This document shows, one piece after another, positions 27,908-36,492 of a DNA stretch of 64,000 nt. How positions within the stretch are numbered: the stretch's first letter is position 1; the number at the start of each line of letters is the position of its first letter. A model generated the notes under the pieces. The model was not told the origin of the DNA. It made no database searches and worked only from the letters and a program-made list of their open reading frames with translations. The translations under genes were made by a program, and so were the position numbers. Source of the stretch: CAWDPQ01 sp963804245 (lineage in GTDB: Bacteria; Acidobacteriota; Vicinamibacteria; Vicinamibacterales; 2-12-FULL-66-21); NCBI GenBank assembly GCA_963804245.1, contig CAWDPQ010000009.1, positions 434,001 to 498,000 of the forward strand, in the 5' to 3' direction.

Positions 27908-27956
27908 AGCTCGCTCGTCGGCCGGTGCTCAGGGCGATGTACACTGGCACCCCGCT

Positions 27957-29714
27957 GTGGCCACACCTGTAGCCAGACCGAGAGCGAGAAGGGGAAACAA
28001 ACACCTTGCGCTGAATCGCTTCGGCGGTGCCGCCCTGGCCGCCGGGCTGGCGCTGGTCGTCTACCTCAACGCGCTTCTCGTCCCGTTCGTCTACGACGAC
28101 CAGGAAACGGTGGTTCTCAACCCGTCCATCGTCGACCTGTCGAACGTCCGTTTCATCCTCAGCCATAGCCCCTTTCGGCCGGTCGTCAATGCCTCGTATG
28201 CCCTCGACCATGCGATTTGGGGCCATACGCCGTTTGGCTACCACCTGACCAACGTGCTTTTGCACGCCACGCTGGTGGTACTCCTCTTTCTGTTCTTGCG
28301 GCGTGCCTGCGCCGACGCCCGAGTGCGCATGGGAGGTTCCGGCGAGCCGCAGTCCATGGACGATTGGATTGCCTTCGGCGGTGCCGTTTTGTTCGCCATG
28401 CACCCGCTGATGTCGGAGGGGGTGGCGTACGTCTCGGGCCGGTCGGAACTGTTGTGCGGCGTGTTCGTCGTCAGCACGCTTCTGATCGCGCGCGCGGCCA
28501 TTGCGCGTGGTGGAGCACTCTGGCTGGCAGCCGGTATCACTGCACTCCTCGCGGTGCTCTCGAAGGAGGTGGGACTGGTCCTCCCGGTCGTGCTGCTGGC
28601 CTACGATTGGCTTCTCGTTCCGGGGGATCCAGCGATTCGTCGGCGAAGGACCTGGTTCGTGTTCGTGCCCTGCGTGATTCTGCTGGCCGTGGTGGCTGTC
28701 TACCGGCTGTCCGTCGCGGCTGGTCCTCTGTCTGCGGAAGCACCGCTGCTCAACCTGTGGACGCAATCCATTGTCATCTGGCGATACCTGCGTCTGTTCT
28801 TCGTACCGGTCGGGCAGTCGATCATGCATGCCGTCCACGCGGTGACCTCTCTTGCCGATCCCAAAGCACTTCTGGCGCTCGGCGGCCTCGCCGGCCTGTT
28901 CGCCGTCGGCACCGCCCTTCGGCGCAGAGCTCCGCTGACGTCGTTTGGAATTTTCTGGTTTCTTGTCGTCATCGCGCCTTCCTCGAGCGTCGTCGCGCTG
29001 CGGGAGGGGATGGCGGAACATCGCGCCTATCTTGCGAGTGCCGGCGTCGTGATGGCGCTCGCCGGCGTCGCCTCAGCCAGCCGCAGGTTATCCACTCGAG
29101 AGCGCCCCGGCGTGCTCGCCGTGGCGACGCTCGCGATTGTATGCACGCTCCTTGGCGTCATGACGGCGGCGCGGAATGAGCTGTGGAGAGACCCGGCGCG
29201 ACTCTGGCGCGAGGCGATCAGTCGTGCGCCCGACATGTGGGAACCGCACTATGCGCTGGGCGACACACTCCGCGCCAGCGGGGACTGCGCCGGGGCGGTC
29301 GCCGAGTATGAGACCGTCGTGCGTATGCGTCCGTATAACCTGAACGCGCACACGAATCTCGGCATCTGCATGGCACAGACCAACCGGATCACCGAGGCAG
29401 AGGCTGCTTTCCATCGCGCACTCGAGATCGACCCCAGGTTTGCGCGCGGCTACACGAATCTCGGAGCGCTGGCGCTCTTTACCGGACAGCCGGAGCGCGC
29501 CCGCGACATGTACCTGCGTGCCCTAGAGATCGAACCGGGAAACGCCCTGGCCCTCATGCAGCTGGCGGGCCTGTACGAGAACGTGTTCAAGGATTTTCAC
29601 GCCGCCGCGCGCATGTGCGGTGAGGCTCGAGCGGCCGCGCCGACGACTCCCAACGTCGCGGAGTGCGTCGAGCGCAACCAGCGATTGGCCGCGGCACAAG
29701 ACGCAGGAAAATGA
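27957..29714 (+). CDS. TMTC-like membrane protein with C-terminal TPRs (probable protein glycosyltransferase)
   Basis: 585 aa, GTG start. About ten membrane helices cover residues 25-410. The first loop has VPFVYDDQETVVLNPSI, the acidic motif of PMT/TMTC-type GT-C enzymes, followed by FRPVVNASYALDHAIWGHTP and HLTNVLLHATL. RAYLASAGVVMALAG is also family-typical. The tail (about 430-570) has TPRs (WEPHYALGDTLRASGDCAGA; YNLNAHTNLGICMAQTNRIT; FARGYTNLGALALFTGQPER). TMTC proteins O-mannosylate secreted proteins in animals. In bacteria the same architecture is common but little characterised. Adjacent to the pilus genes and opening the glycan locus, it could glycosylate pilins (inference). ATGA overlap with the next gene. 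Confidence 0.75.
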   Translation: MATPVARPRARRGNKHLALNRFGGAALAAGLALVVYLNALLVPFVYDDQETVVLNPSIVDLSNVRFILSHSPFRPVVNASYALDHAIWGHTPFGYHLTNVLLHATLVVLLFLFLRRACADARVRMGGSGEPQSMDDWIAFGGAVLFAMHPLMSEGVAYVSGRSELLCGVFVVSTLLIARAAIARGGALWLAAGITALLAVLSKEVGLVLPVVLLAYDWLLVPGDPAIRRRRTWFVFVPCVILLAVVAVYRLSVAAGPLSAEAPLLNLWTQSIVIWRYLRLFFVPVGQSIMHAVHAVTSLADPKALLALGGLAGLFAVGTALRRRAPLTSFGIFWFLVVIAPSSSVVALREGMAEHRAYLASAGVVMALAGVASASRRLSTRERPGVLAVATLAIVCTLLGVMTAARNELWRDPARLWREAISRAPDMWEPHYALGDTLRASGDCAGAVAEYETVVRMRPYNLNAHTNLGICMAQTNRITEAEAAFHRALEIDPRFARGYTNLGALALFTGQPERARDMYLRALEIEPGNALALMQLAGLYENVFKDFHAAARMCGEARAAAPTTPNVAECVERNQRLAAAQDAGK

Positions 29715-31085
29715 CGCGATTGCGGTTGCTGCACGCAATCCACGACTTCCTGCCGCGCCACCGCGCCGGTTCCGAGATCTACGCCTGCGATTTGGCACGA
29801 GAGCTTGCGCAGAGGCACGACCTTTTCGTCGTGACGGCCGAATACGATCCGGCGACGCCACATGGCACGATCCGTTGGCGGAAACACGAGGGGCTGACGG
29901 TCATTGAAATCGTCAACAATTGGGAATTCGACGATTTTGAGCAGACCTATGCGTCGCCGCGGATAAATCGTCAGCTCGAGCACGTGCTGGATGCCACTCG
30001 GCCGGACATCCTGCACGTTCACAATCTCCTGAACCTTTCATTTGATCTGCCGCGTCTGGCCCGGGAGCGTGGCGTGTCGCACGGTCGCCACGTTGCACGA
30101 CTACACGCTGGTGTGCGCATCCGGCGGGCAACGGGTTCATGCCGCCGAAGCCCACGTCTGCGACGTCATCGATGTCGACCGCTGCAGTCGATGTTTCCGC
30201 GCATCGCCGTTCCATGCGCAAATGTCAGTAGGTCGCTGGGTGCGCCGGCCGCTGGCCGGGCGAGCACTGCGGCTGGCGAGCCGGATGCGCCAGCGGCTAC
30301 CGCTGCTCGCGCGTGCGACCGCCGATCGTCTGCCGACGAGTCACGCGTCCCCCGCCGACCTGCGACGACGCCTGTCCTACGCCCGCCACGTCTTCGAACA
30401 TGTCGATCGATTCGTGGCGCCGTCGTCCGCGCTCGCAGACGAGTACGTGCGGCTCGGTGTCGATCCACGCCGCATCGAGGTGTCCGACTATGGGTTCGCC
30501 AGCGTTCCGCGCGTGCAGCGGACGGCCGCTAAAGGCGTGAGGTTCGCCTACGTCGGAACGCTGACCTGGCACAAAGGCGTCCACATTCTGATCGAAGCGG
30601 TCGAAAGTCTGAGTGGGCGGTTCACGGTCGACATCCACGCCGATCCCGACGTCGCTCCTCAATACGCTGCTGAGCTCCGTCGTCGGACCAAACACCTGCC
30701 AATAAGATTTCGCGGTGCGTTCGACCGCGATCGCCTGGCTGAAATCTACGCGTCGTTTGACGTCCTGGTGGTTCCGTCCCTCTGGCCTGAGAACTCGCCG
30801 CTCGTCATCCACGAGGCGTTCATGCACGGGGCCGCGGTCATCGGCTCGCGCATGGGTGGAATACCGGAATTGGTCGCCGATGGCGTGGGCGGGTTTCTTT
30901 ATGATCCGTTCCGTCCTGACGATCTTCGCGACCGGTTGCAGCGCTTTGTCGACGATCCGGCGCTTGCGAGCCGAATGGCGGCGACCGCGCCATCGGTCAA
31001 GCCGCTCGACGACGATGCCCGCCAGTGGGAACGGCGTTATGCGGCTCTTCTGGAATTGCGGTCGGGAGTGGCCGAGCCAGTATGA
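29711..31085 (+). pseudogene. GT4 glycosyltransferase with one frameshift
   Basis: The first frame runs from the ATG at 29711 (MTRLRLLHAIHDFLPRHRAG, GSEIYACDLARELAQ) through ILHVHNLLNLSFDLPRLARERGVS. The homologous sequence then continues one frame over as TVATLHDYTLVCASGGQR and on to the stop at 31085. Removing one base near 30080 (GTGTCG-C-ACGGTC) restores RERGVSTVATLHDYTLV. The rest is a normal GT4: AYVGTLTWHKGVHILIEAVE, VLVVPSLWPENSPLVIHEAFMHGAAVIGSR. The restored length is about 457 aa. ATGA overlaps at both ends fit a once-intact operon. True mutation and sequencing error cannot be told apart here. Confidence 0.8.
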
Positions 31086-32017
31086 GCTCCCCCGTTTCGA
31101 TCGTCATTCCGACGTTCAACGGCGGTCCGACGTTGCGTCGGCTGCTCGAATCCATCGATGTGCAGGTAACAGCCTTCGATCGGGAAGTTCTGGCGGTGGA
31201 CTCGGGTTCGACCGACGGCACGCTCGAGGCGCTTCGAAAGCATCGTGCTTCCGTCACTTCGATCGACCGCGGGAGCTTCAATCACGGTGAAACTCGCAAC
31301 CACGCCCTGGGACAGGCGCGCGGTGAATTTGCCGTCCTCATCGTCCAGGACGCGGTGCCCGCAGGGTCGAACTGGCTCTCAGAGCTCGTACGGCCTCTTC
31401 AGCACGACTCAACACTTGCAGGTACGTTCGCCCGACAGCAGGCGTGGCCGGATGCGAGTCGTCTGACCGCTCACTACCTTGCGCGCTGGGTTGCCTGTGA
31501 CTCCGAAGCAAAAACCATCGCGCCGCTGAGCACAACGCAGTTGACCATGATGTCGCCGGCCGAACGCCACCTCGTGTGCGCGTTCGACAACGTCTGCTCG
31601 TGCATACGGCTTTCGGTATGGCGGAGGCATCCGTTCCGCGCGACACCCATTGCCGAGGACCTCGAGTGGGCCAGGGAAGTGCTCACATCTGGATACCGTC
31701 TCGCATATGTGCCCTCGGCAGTCGTCTGGCACTCGCACGAGCGACCGATTCGCTACGAATTGCAGCGGACCTACCGTGTGCACCAGCGGCTGCAGACGCT
31801 TTTTGGCCTGTCAACGGTGCCGACCGTCCCGGCGCTCGCGCGAGCGGTGTGTGCCAACGTGCCACTGCATCTCCGACTTGCGGCCGCCGAACCCCGGCGG
31901 CGCGTCCGAGCGATCTGCCGTGGTGCCGGCCTGGCGTTCGCCATGCCACTTGGGCAGTATCTCGGCGCCAAATCGGCACGCGAAGGACGCGAGCTGCTCC
32001 GCACGGAGGGCGTTTGA
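31082..32017 (+). CDS. GT2 glycosyltransferase (rhamnosyltransferase-like)
   Basis: 311 aa from the ATG at 31082 (ATGA overlap with the previous gene). GT-A fold motifs: SPVSIVIPTFNGGPTLRRLL, VDSGSTDGTLEAL and the SFNHGETRNHALGQARGEFAVLIVQDAVP block typical of RfbN/WbbL-like rhamnosyltransferases. RATPIAEDLEWAREVLTSGY supplies the acidic acceptor motif. No transmembrane segments until a weak hydrophobic C-terminus. It probably adds a sugar to a lipid-linked glycan in the cytoplasm. Confidence 0.85.
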   Translation: MSSPVSIVIPTFNGGPTLRRLLESIDVQVTAFDREVLAVDSGSTDGTLEALRKHRASVTSIDRGSFNHGETRNHALGQARGEFAVLIVQDAVPAGSNWLSELVRPLQHDSTLAGTFARQQAWPDASRLTAHYLARWVACDSEAKTIAPLSTTQLTMMSPAERHLVCAFDNVCSCIRLSVWRRHPFRATPIAEDLEWAREVLTSGYRLAYVPSAVVWHSHERPIRYELQRTYRVHQRLQTLFGLSTVPTVPALARAVCANVPLHLRLAAAEPRRRVRAICRGAGLAFAMPLGQYLGAKSAREGRELLRTEGV

Positions 32018-33957
32018 TGCGCGTCCTGCTGGTCGTGCACGGTTACCCGCCGGCGGCAAGTGGCGGAACCGAGATCTATACACAACAGCTGGCGGACGCA
32101 CTCAGTGAGCTCTCTGGTCTCGAAGTGTTCGTGCTCACACGTGACTGCGATCCGAGCCGTCCCGAGTACAGCCTCCGGCAGGAAGCGACGGCCACCGGCG
32201 TAACCGTCTACCGCATCAACAACACTTTCCAGGCCTGCTCCTCGTTCGAGGACAGCTATGCCAATCCGGCGCTGGCGAGCGTGGCCGTACGCATCATCGA
32301 CCAGGAGATCGATCCGGACGTCATCCACATTCAGCATCTGACCTGCTTATCGACGGAGATTGTGAAGCACGCGTCTGCGGCCAGACGGCCGGTGGCGATG
32401 ACGCTGAACGACTACTGGCTCCTTTGTCATCGCGGTCAATTGCTGCGCCCGGATGGTACGCGCTGCGACGGGCCGTTCGACGGCGGCTGCGCGAGCTGCG
32501 TACCGGCGGGCGTCCTGGCCGGTCCAACCGTCTATCGGGCCGGCAGACTCGCCCGAACGCTTCCACTTCCGGGAGTCGCCGCGTTTGCCCGGATCGCGTC
32601 AGGCTTGCAGGCGCGCCGCACATCGACACGACAACTGTGTGCCGCCTCCGAAGCGCGCCTCGAGCACATGCGCGACATCTCCAGCGGCATCGATCTGTTC
32701 CTCGCACCGTCCGCAACCATGGAAGCGTGGGCGGCACGGCTGCCGATCGAGTGCTGGCGGCTGTTCCGTTGTGACCAGGGCATCGACCTGGCTCCATTCG
32801 CGCAGGCAATCCGCCGGCCGTCGGATGCCCTCCGACTCGCGTTCGCAGGCAGCTTGATACCGTCCAAAGCACCCCACGTCCTCCTCGAAGCCGTGGCCAC
32901 ATTGCCGCCTGGTCGCGTAACCGTGGACCTGCTCGGAGCGCTTGCCGCCTACCACGGAGATCGACGCTATTCCGACCATCTGGCGCCGCTGCTCGGGCAG
33001 CCGTTCATCCGCAAGCTCGGACCCATTCCTCACGAGCGGATGGCGGAGGCGTTGAACGATGTAGACGCGCTCGTTGTTCCCTCCGTGTGGATCGAAAACG
33101 CTCCGTTCGTGATCCGTGAGGCGTTCGCCGCGGGATTGCCCGTCGTTGCCTCGAATCTCGGCGGGATGGCGGAGATGGTCCGCCACGATCAGGACGGTCT
33201 GCTGTTCGAACCCGGGAGCCCGCCGGCACTCGCCGCTCAGATCTGTCGGCTGCTCGACGAACCAGGCCTGCTTGCCCATCTGCAGCGTCACGTGCGGCCA
33301 CCGATGTCGATCCAGGACGATGCGCGCAAGTTGCGCAAGCGCTACGAGCAGCTGCTCTGGACCCCGAGTGGAGAACCGAGAGCACCGAGGCGCACGCCGA
33401 GTACCCGCGCGCTTGAGGTCGCGGTCCACGAGCTCCGGAGCGGTTGCCGCGGTGGTGCTCAACTATCGCACGCCGGATCAAACGTGGCTGGCGACTCGAT
33501 CACTGCAAGCGTCGACCGTCGATACACAGGTGTGGGTTGTGGACAACGGCTCCGCGGACGGTTCGCTGCAGCGACTCGCGGCCACACTACCGGCGGTCCA
33601 TCTGTTGGACGCAGGTCGGAATCGTGGCTTCTCGGGCGGCTGCAACCTGGGCATTCGAGCCGCGCTCGAAGCGGACGCAGATTTCGTTCTGCTCCTCAAC
33701 AGCGACGCGGTGCTGGCACCCGATGCACTGGCGAAGCTGCTCGAGGCGGCCAGAGCAAATCCCCGGGCCGGAGTTCTCGCGCCGGTCATCCTGTCGCGCG
33801 AGGAACCCGATCGCGTGGCTTCTGCCGGGATTCGCTTTTCGCTGACCACGGGACGGATGCGACATGTCGCGGCGGGACGGCCGCTTTCGCTCCTGCCGCC
33901 TGCGCCTGCGCACCATGTCGACGCCGTCAGCGGCTGCGCGATGCTGGTGCGTCGTGA
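32017..33957 (+). CDS. GT4 glycosyltransferase, reading frame overruns its natural end
   Basis: The protein opens MRVLLVVHGYPPAASGGTEI at a TGATG junction with the GT2 gene. Family-like sequence runs to about residue 448 (LRKRYEQLLWTPSG): VAMTLNDYWLLCHRGQLL, LRLAFAGSLIPSKAPHVLLE, ALVVPSVWIENAPFVIREAF and GLPVVASNLGGMAEMV. After about 33365 the frame continues another 190 residues that are Arg/Ser/Gly-rich, resemble nothing, and lie over the next GT2 gene in another frame. In the third frame a TGA at 33414 overlaps a TTG start at 33413, the usual junction type here. A single-base deletion between about 33360 and 33410 would explain the overrun. Confidence 0.75.
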   Translation: MRVLLVVHGYPPAASGGTEIYTQQLADALSELSGLEVFVLTRDCDPSRPEYSLRQEATATGVTVYRINNTFQACSSFEDSYANPALASVAVRIIDQEIDPDVIHIQHLTCLSTEIVKHASAARRPVAMTLNDYWLLCHRGQLLRPDGTRCDGPFDGGCASCVPAGVLAGPTVYRAGRLARTLPLPGVAAFARIASGLQARRTSTRQLCAASEARLEHMRDISSGIDLFLAPSATMEAWAARLPIECWRLFRCDQGIDLAPFAQAIRRPSDALRLAFAGSLIPSKAPHVLLEAVATLPPGRVTVDLLGALAAYHGDRRYSDHLAPLLGQPFIRKLGPIPHERMAEALNDVDALVVPSVWIENAPFVIREAFAAGLPVVASNLGGMAEMVRHDQDGLLFEPGSPPALAAQICRLLDEPGLLAHLQRHVRPPMSIQDDARKLRKRYEQLLWTPSGEPRAPRRTPSTRALEVAVHELRSGCRGGAQLSHAGSNVAGDSITASVDRRYTGVGCGQRLRGRFAAATRGHTTGGPSVGRRSESWLLGRLQPGHSSRARSGRRFRSAPQQRRGAGTRCTGEAARGGQSKSPGRSSRAGHPVARGTRSRGFCRDSLFADHGTDATCRGGTAAFAPAACACAPCRRRQRLRDAGAS

Positions 33958-34327
33958 TGTGTTCGAGAAGGCGGGATTGCTCGACGAAGCGTTTTTCTTC
34001 TCGTTCGAGGATGTCGAGTTCTGCCTGAGAGCGCGCAAAGCCGGCTTCGACGTCTTGTGCGTGCCCGAGGCGATCGCCTACCACGAAGGCGGCCGATCAA
34101 TCGGCCGGACGTCGCCCGAGCGTGTGTACTTCGCGGCGAGGAACCACCTGCGCGTGGCTCGCCTCGCCGGGGGTGAACATCCGGCGCCGTGGCTACGCAG
34201 CGGATTGATCGTCGGGCTGAATGCCGGCTATGTGCTGCTGTCCGGCGAGAGTCCCCGCCTGCGCGGTTTTGCCGCTCTCGCCCGTGGTGTATGGCACCAT
34301 TTCCGTGGGCGATACGGTCCGGCCTGA
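33413..34327 (+). CDS. GT2 glycosyltransferase
   Basis: About 304 aa if started at TTG 33413; GTG 33368 is an alternative and neither has a strong ribosome site. GT-A motifs: SGAVAAVVLNYRTPDQTW, VVDNGSADGSLQRL, NRGFSGGCNLGIRAALEADA, FVLLLNSDAVLAPDAL, then VDAVSGCAMLVRRDVFEKAG and FFFSFEDVEFCLRARKAGFD. These mark the WcaA/rhamnosyl-type family with the ED acceptor motif. The C-terminus overlaps the convergent DUF2304 gene by 135 bp. It lies under the overrun of the upstream GT4 frame. Confidence 0.83.
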   Translation: MRSRSTSSGAVAAVVLNYRTPDQTWLATRSLQASTVDTQVWVVDNGSADGSLQRLAATLPAVHLLDAGRNRGFSGGCNLGIRAALEADADFVLLLNSDAVLAPDALAKLLEAARANPRAGVLAPVILSREEPDRVASAGIRFSLTTGRMRHVAAGRPLSLLPPAPAHHVDAVSGCAMLVRRDVFEKAGLLDEAFFFSFEDVEFCLRARKAGFDVLCVPEAIAYHEGGRSIGRTSPERVYFAARNHLRVARLAGGEHPAPWLRSGLIVGLNAGYVLLSGESPRLRGFAALARGVWHHFRGRYGPA

Positions 34328-34672
34328 GTCGCGCAATTCCCGCACGTCCGCTCCGAGCAGGGCGATTTCCTCCAGCATCCGTTCGATATCGCGACGCTGC
34401 CGCGAGATCACGACGGAGAAATACAGCGACACCAGTAAGACGAAGCCCGTGAGCGCGAGCAAGAGCAACGCCGGTGGGTAGTGGACGCCGATAGCGGCCG
34501 CGGCGACGTCCAGCACGTTGCGCCACATGGACAGCGCGAGCAGCGCCAGCGCCCCGATTGCCCAGATGAGCGAATGCTCCTCCGTCAGCCTGCGCCGCCG
34601 TGCGAGCTCGAGCACCACCACCAGGAGAAGCGTGCTGAACGCGACGGCGGCAATCTGAACGGTGTCGTTCAC
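34193..34672 (-). CDS. DUF2304 small membrane protein
   Basis: 159 aa from a GTG at 34672 with AGGGAG 5 nt upstream. Three hydrophobic helices (VQIAAVAFSTLLLVVVLELA; LIWAIGALALLALSMW; ALLLLALTGFVLLVSLYFSV) and RRRRLTEEHSLIWAIGALAL, which match DUF2304 proteins. The family portion ends near LLGADVREL. The last 40 or so residues are encoded antisense to the GT2 gene and look unlike the family. Such proteins typically accompany DPM1-like glycosyltransferases, here the upstream gene, whose TGA overlaps this GTG (GTGA). Confidence 0.75.
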   Translation of the reverse strand: MNDTVQIAAVAFSTLLLVVVLELARRRRLTEEHSLIWAIGALALLALSMWRNVLDVAAAAIGVHYPPALLLLALTGFVLLVSLYFSVVISRQRRDIERMLEEIALLGADVRELRDSGRTVSPTEMVPYTTGESGKTAQAGTLAGQQHIAGIQPDDQSAA

Positions 34673-36492
34673 AACGGCTCCCTCGACTCCGTCACCAGAC
34701 GTCGCGCGGGAACCACGAGCAGCGCCAGCACGGTCCGGCCGATCGCCACGAGGGCCCGGCCCGGGGTCAACGACGAGCGTCCGCCGAGGCGAGGCCTCAT
34801 GCGGATTGGTACCTCGCCGAAACGAAGACCGTTTCGATGGAGCATCAGAATCAGCTCGGGCTCGGCATACCCGGTCGGGTGATGGCGGGCGAGCAGACGA
34901 AGCGCGCGCTCGCCGAAAACACAGAAACCTGAAGTCGGATCCGTGATGCGCGTCCGCGTGATGACGCTGATGAAAACCGCCAACAGTGCCTGCGCGGTTC
35001 TGAGCACCGTCGGCCACCGGCGTGCCCGGCGAACGCGGGGAGCGCTGGCAGCCCTGGCAGTAATGAAGCGCGATCCAATGACCACGTCCATTCGATTGGC
35101 TGCTACCGGCTCCAGCAGCCGCCTGATGTCCGTTACTCGATGCTGGCCGTCCCCGTCGATCCGCACGACGCACTTGTAGCGGTGTTCAACCGCATACCGA
35201 AGGCCCGCCCGCACTGCACCACCAACTCCCACTCGCGTCGGCATCGTGAGCCACCGGACGCCGAGTTGCGGCAGGATTTCCGCGGTGGTGTCCGTCGAGC
35301 CGTCGTTGACCACCAGCACGTCGATTGCCGGCGAGAGTTGGCGGAGCTCGGCGACCACCCGAGCGAGATTTCCTGATTCGTTGTAGGCCGGTACGACCGC
35401 GAGCAGCTGTCCCGGTCGAAGACCCGCCATTCCGTAGCAGACCGCCCCTACCGCCTCGCTTCGGCGCATGCTGTGGACGGGCGATGGGGCTTTGCGAATG
35501 GATCGGCGGATAAGCCAGAGGACGATGGCATATGCCCATGCTGCGTTCCGCGCCACGTGGGCGAGAGGGAAGGCCAGGGCCGCGCGGTCGCGCGTGAGTC
35601 GCCACGCCGCGATGCCGACAACGCTTCGCTCGGCGGCGAGGGCAGTCAGAATGAGCAAGCCGCCAAACGTCAGTCCTTGTCCCGAGAAACCGCCCAGGGT
35701 CAGCAGTCCTGCGCCCACGAGAAGCGCGGCCGCCGCCAGCGTCAGCGGCGCGTGCGCCATCATCACGCTGTCTGAAACCGTATCCCCTCCAAATCGCCGG
35801 GGATGTTTCCACACCACGTCGAGGCGGCCGTAGCCGACGCCGAACTGCTGACGCACGTAGCCGATCAGGCTGTCACGCCACCGGTGCACGCTGAGCGCGT
35901 TGCGGCGGAATGCGAGCTGGTGGCCTGACGCGCACAGGCGATAGCTCAGGTCGTTGTCGTAGCCATACCCCAGGCTCTCATCCAGCAGCCCCACGGCATG
36001 GAGTGCGCTGCTCCGATACGCGGTGTTGCCCGTGCAGACGTGATCCGTCGAGCCATTCGTCAGGCGCGAGTAACGCCACTCGAGGTCGCGCGCCATCACG
36101 CGGCCCCAGAAGCGCGCGTCCGCTGCGGGCACGTAGCGGCCTTGTGCGGCGGCGACTTCTGGATTCGCGAGCGCGTCGACCAGCGCCGCGAGCCAGCCTG
36201 GCTGAACGATGACGTCCTGATCGACCTGACAGATGATCGGATGACTGGCGATGCGGATTCCGGCATTGACGGCTGCCGCGGCGCCGCGACCGGAACCGGC
36301 AGCGAGCGTCAGCAGTCCTCTCTCGGCTCGATCGAGCAGCCACTGCCGGGAGCCGTCAGTACTTCCGTCGTCGACGACGATGACCTCAAATGGACGGCCG
36401 TCGCGTTGCGCGTCTATCGCGTCGAGGACCGCCGGCAGCCAGCGCCGGCCGTTGTGCACAGGAACGACGAAGCTGACTCCAGGTGCCGGCAT
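34669..36492 (-). CDS. double GT2 glycosyltransferase (two catalytic domains)
   Basis: 607 aa. Domain 1 (1 to about 245): GVSFVVPVHNGRRWLPAVLD, VVDDGSTDGSRQWL, IICQVDQDVIVQPGWLAALV and GYGYDNDLSYRLCASGHQL, followed by membrane helices (about 250-340). Domain 2 (about 360-560): LLAVVPAYNESGNLARVVAE, VVNDGSTDTTAEILP, VVRIDGDGQHRVTDIRRLLE and DPTSGFCVFGERALRLLARH, the DPM1/polyisoprenyl-phosphate sugar transferase type. In most genomes these are separate genes. ATGA overlap with the upstream GT4 gene and GTGA with DUF2304: a compact minus-strand operon. Likely a cytoplasmic-face sugar transferase pair. Confidence 0.82.
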   Translation of the reverse strand: MPAPGVSFVVPVHNGRRWLPAVLDAIDAQRDGRPFEVIVVDDGSTDGSRQWLLDRAERGLLTLAAGSGRGAAAAVNAGIRIASHPIICQVDQDVIVQPGWLAALVDALANPEVAAAQGRYVPAADARFWGRVMARDLEWRYSRLTNGSTDHVCTGNTAYRSSALHAVGLLDESLGYGYDNDLSYRLCASGHQLAFRRNALSVHRWRDSLIGYVRQQFGVGYGRLDVVWKHPRRFGGDTVSDSVMMAHAPLTLAAAALLVGAGLLTLGGFSGQGLTFGGLLILTALAAERSVVGIAAWRLTRDRAALAFPLAHVARNAAWAYAIVLWLIRRSIRKAPSPVHSMRRSEAVGAVCYGMAGLRPGQLLAVVPAYNESGNLARVVAELRQLSPAIDVLVVNDGSTDTTAEILPQLGVRWLTMPTRVGVGGAVRAGLRYAVEHRYKCVVRIDGDGQHRVTDIRRLLEPVAANRMDVVIGSRFITARAASAPRVRRARRWPTVLRTAQALLAVFISVITRTRITDPTSGFCVFGERALRLLARHHPTGYAEPELILMLHRNGLRFGEVPIRMRPRLGGRSSLTPGRALVAIGRTVLALLVVPARRLVTESREPL

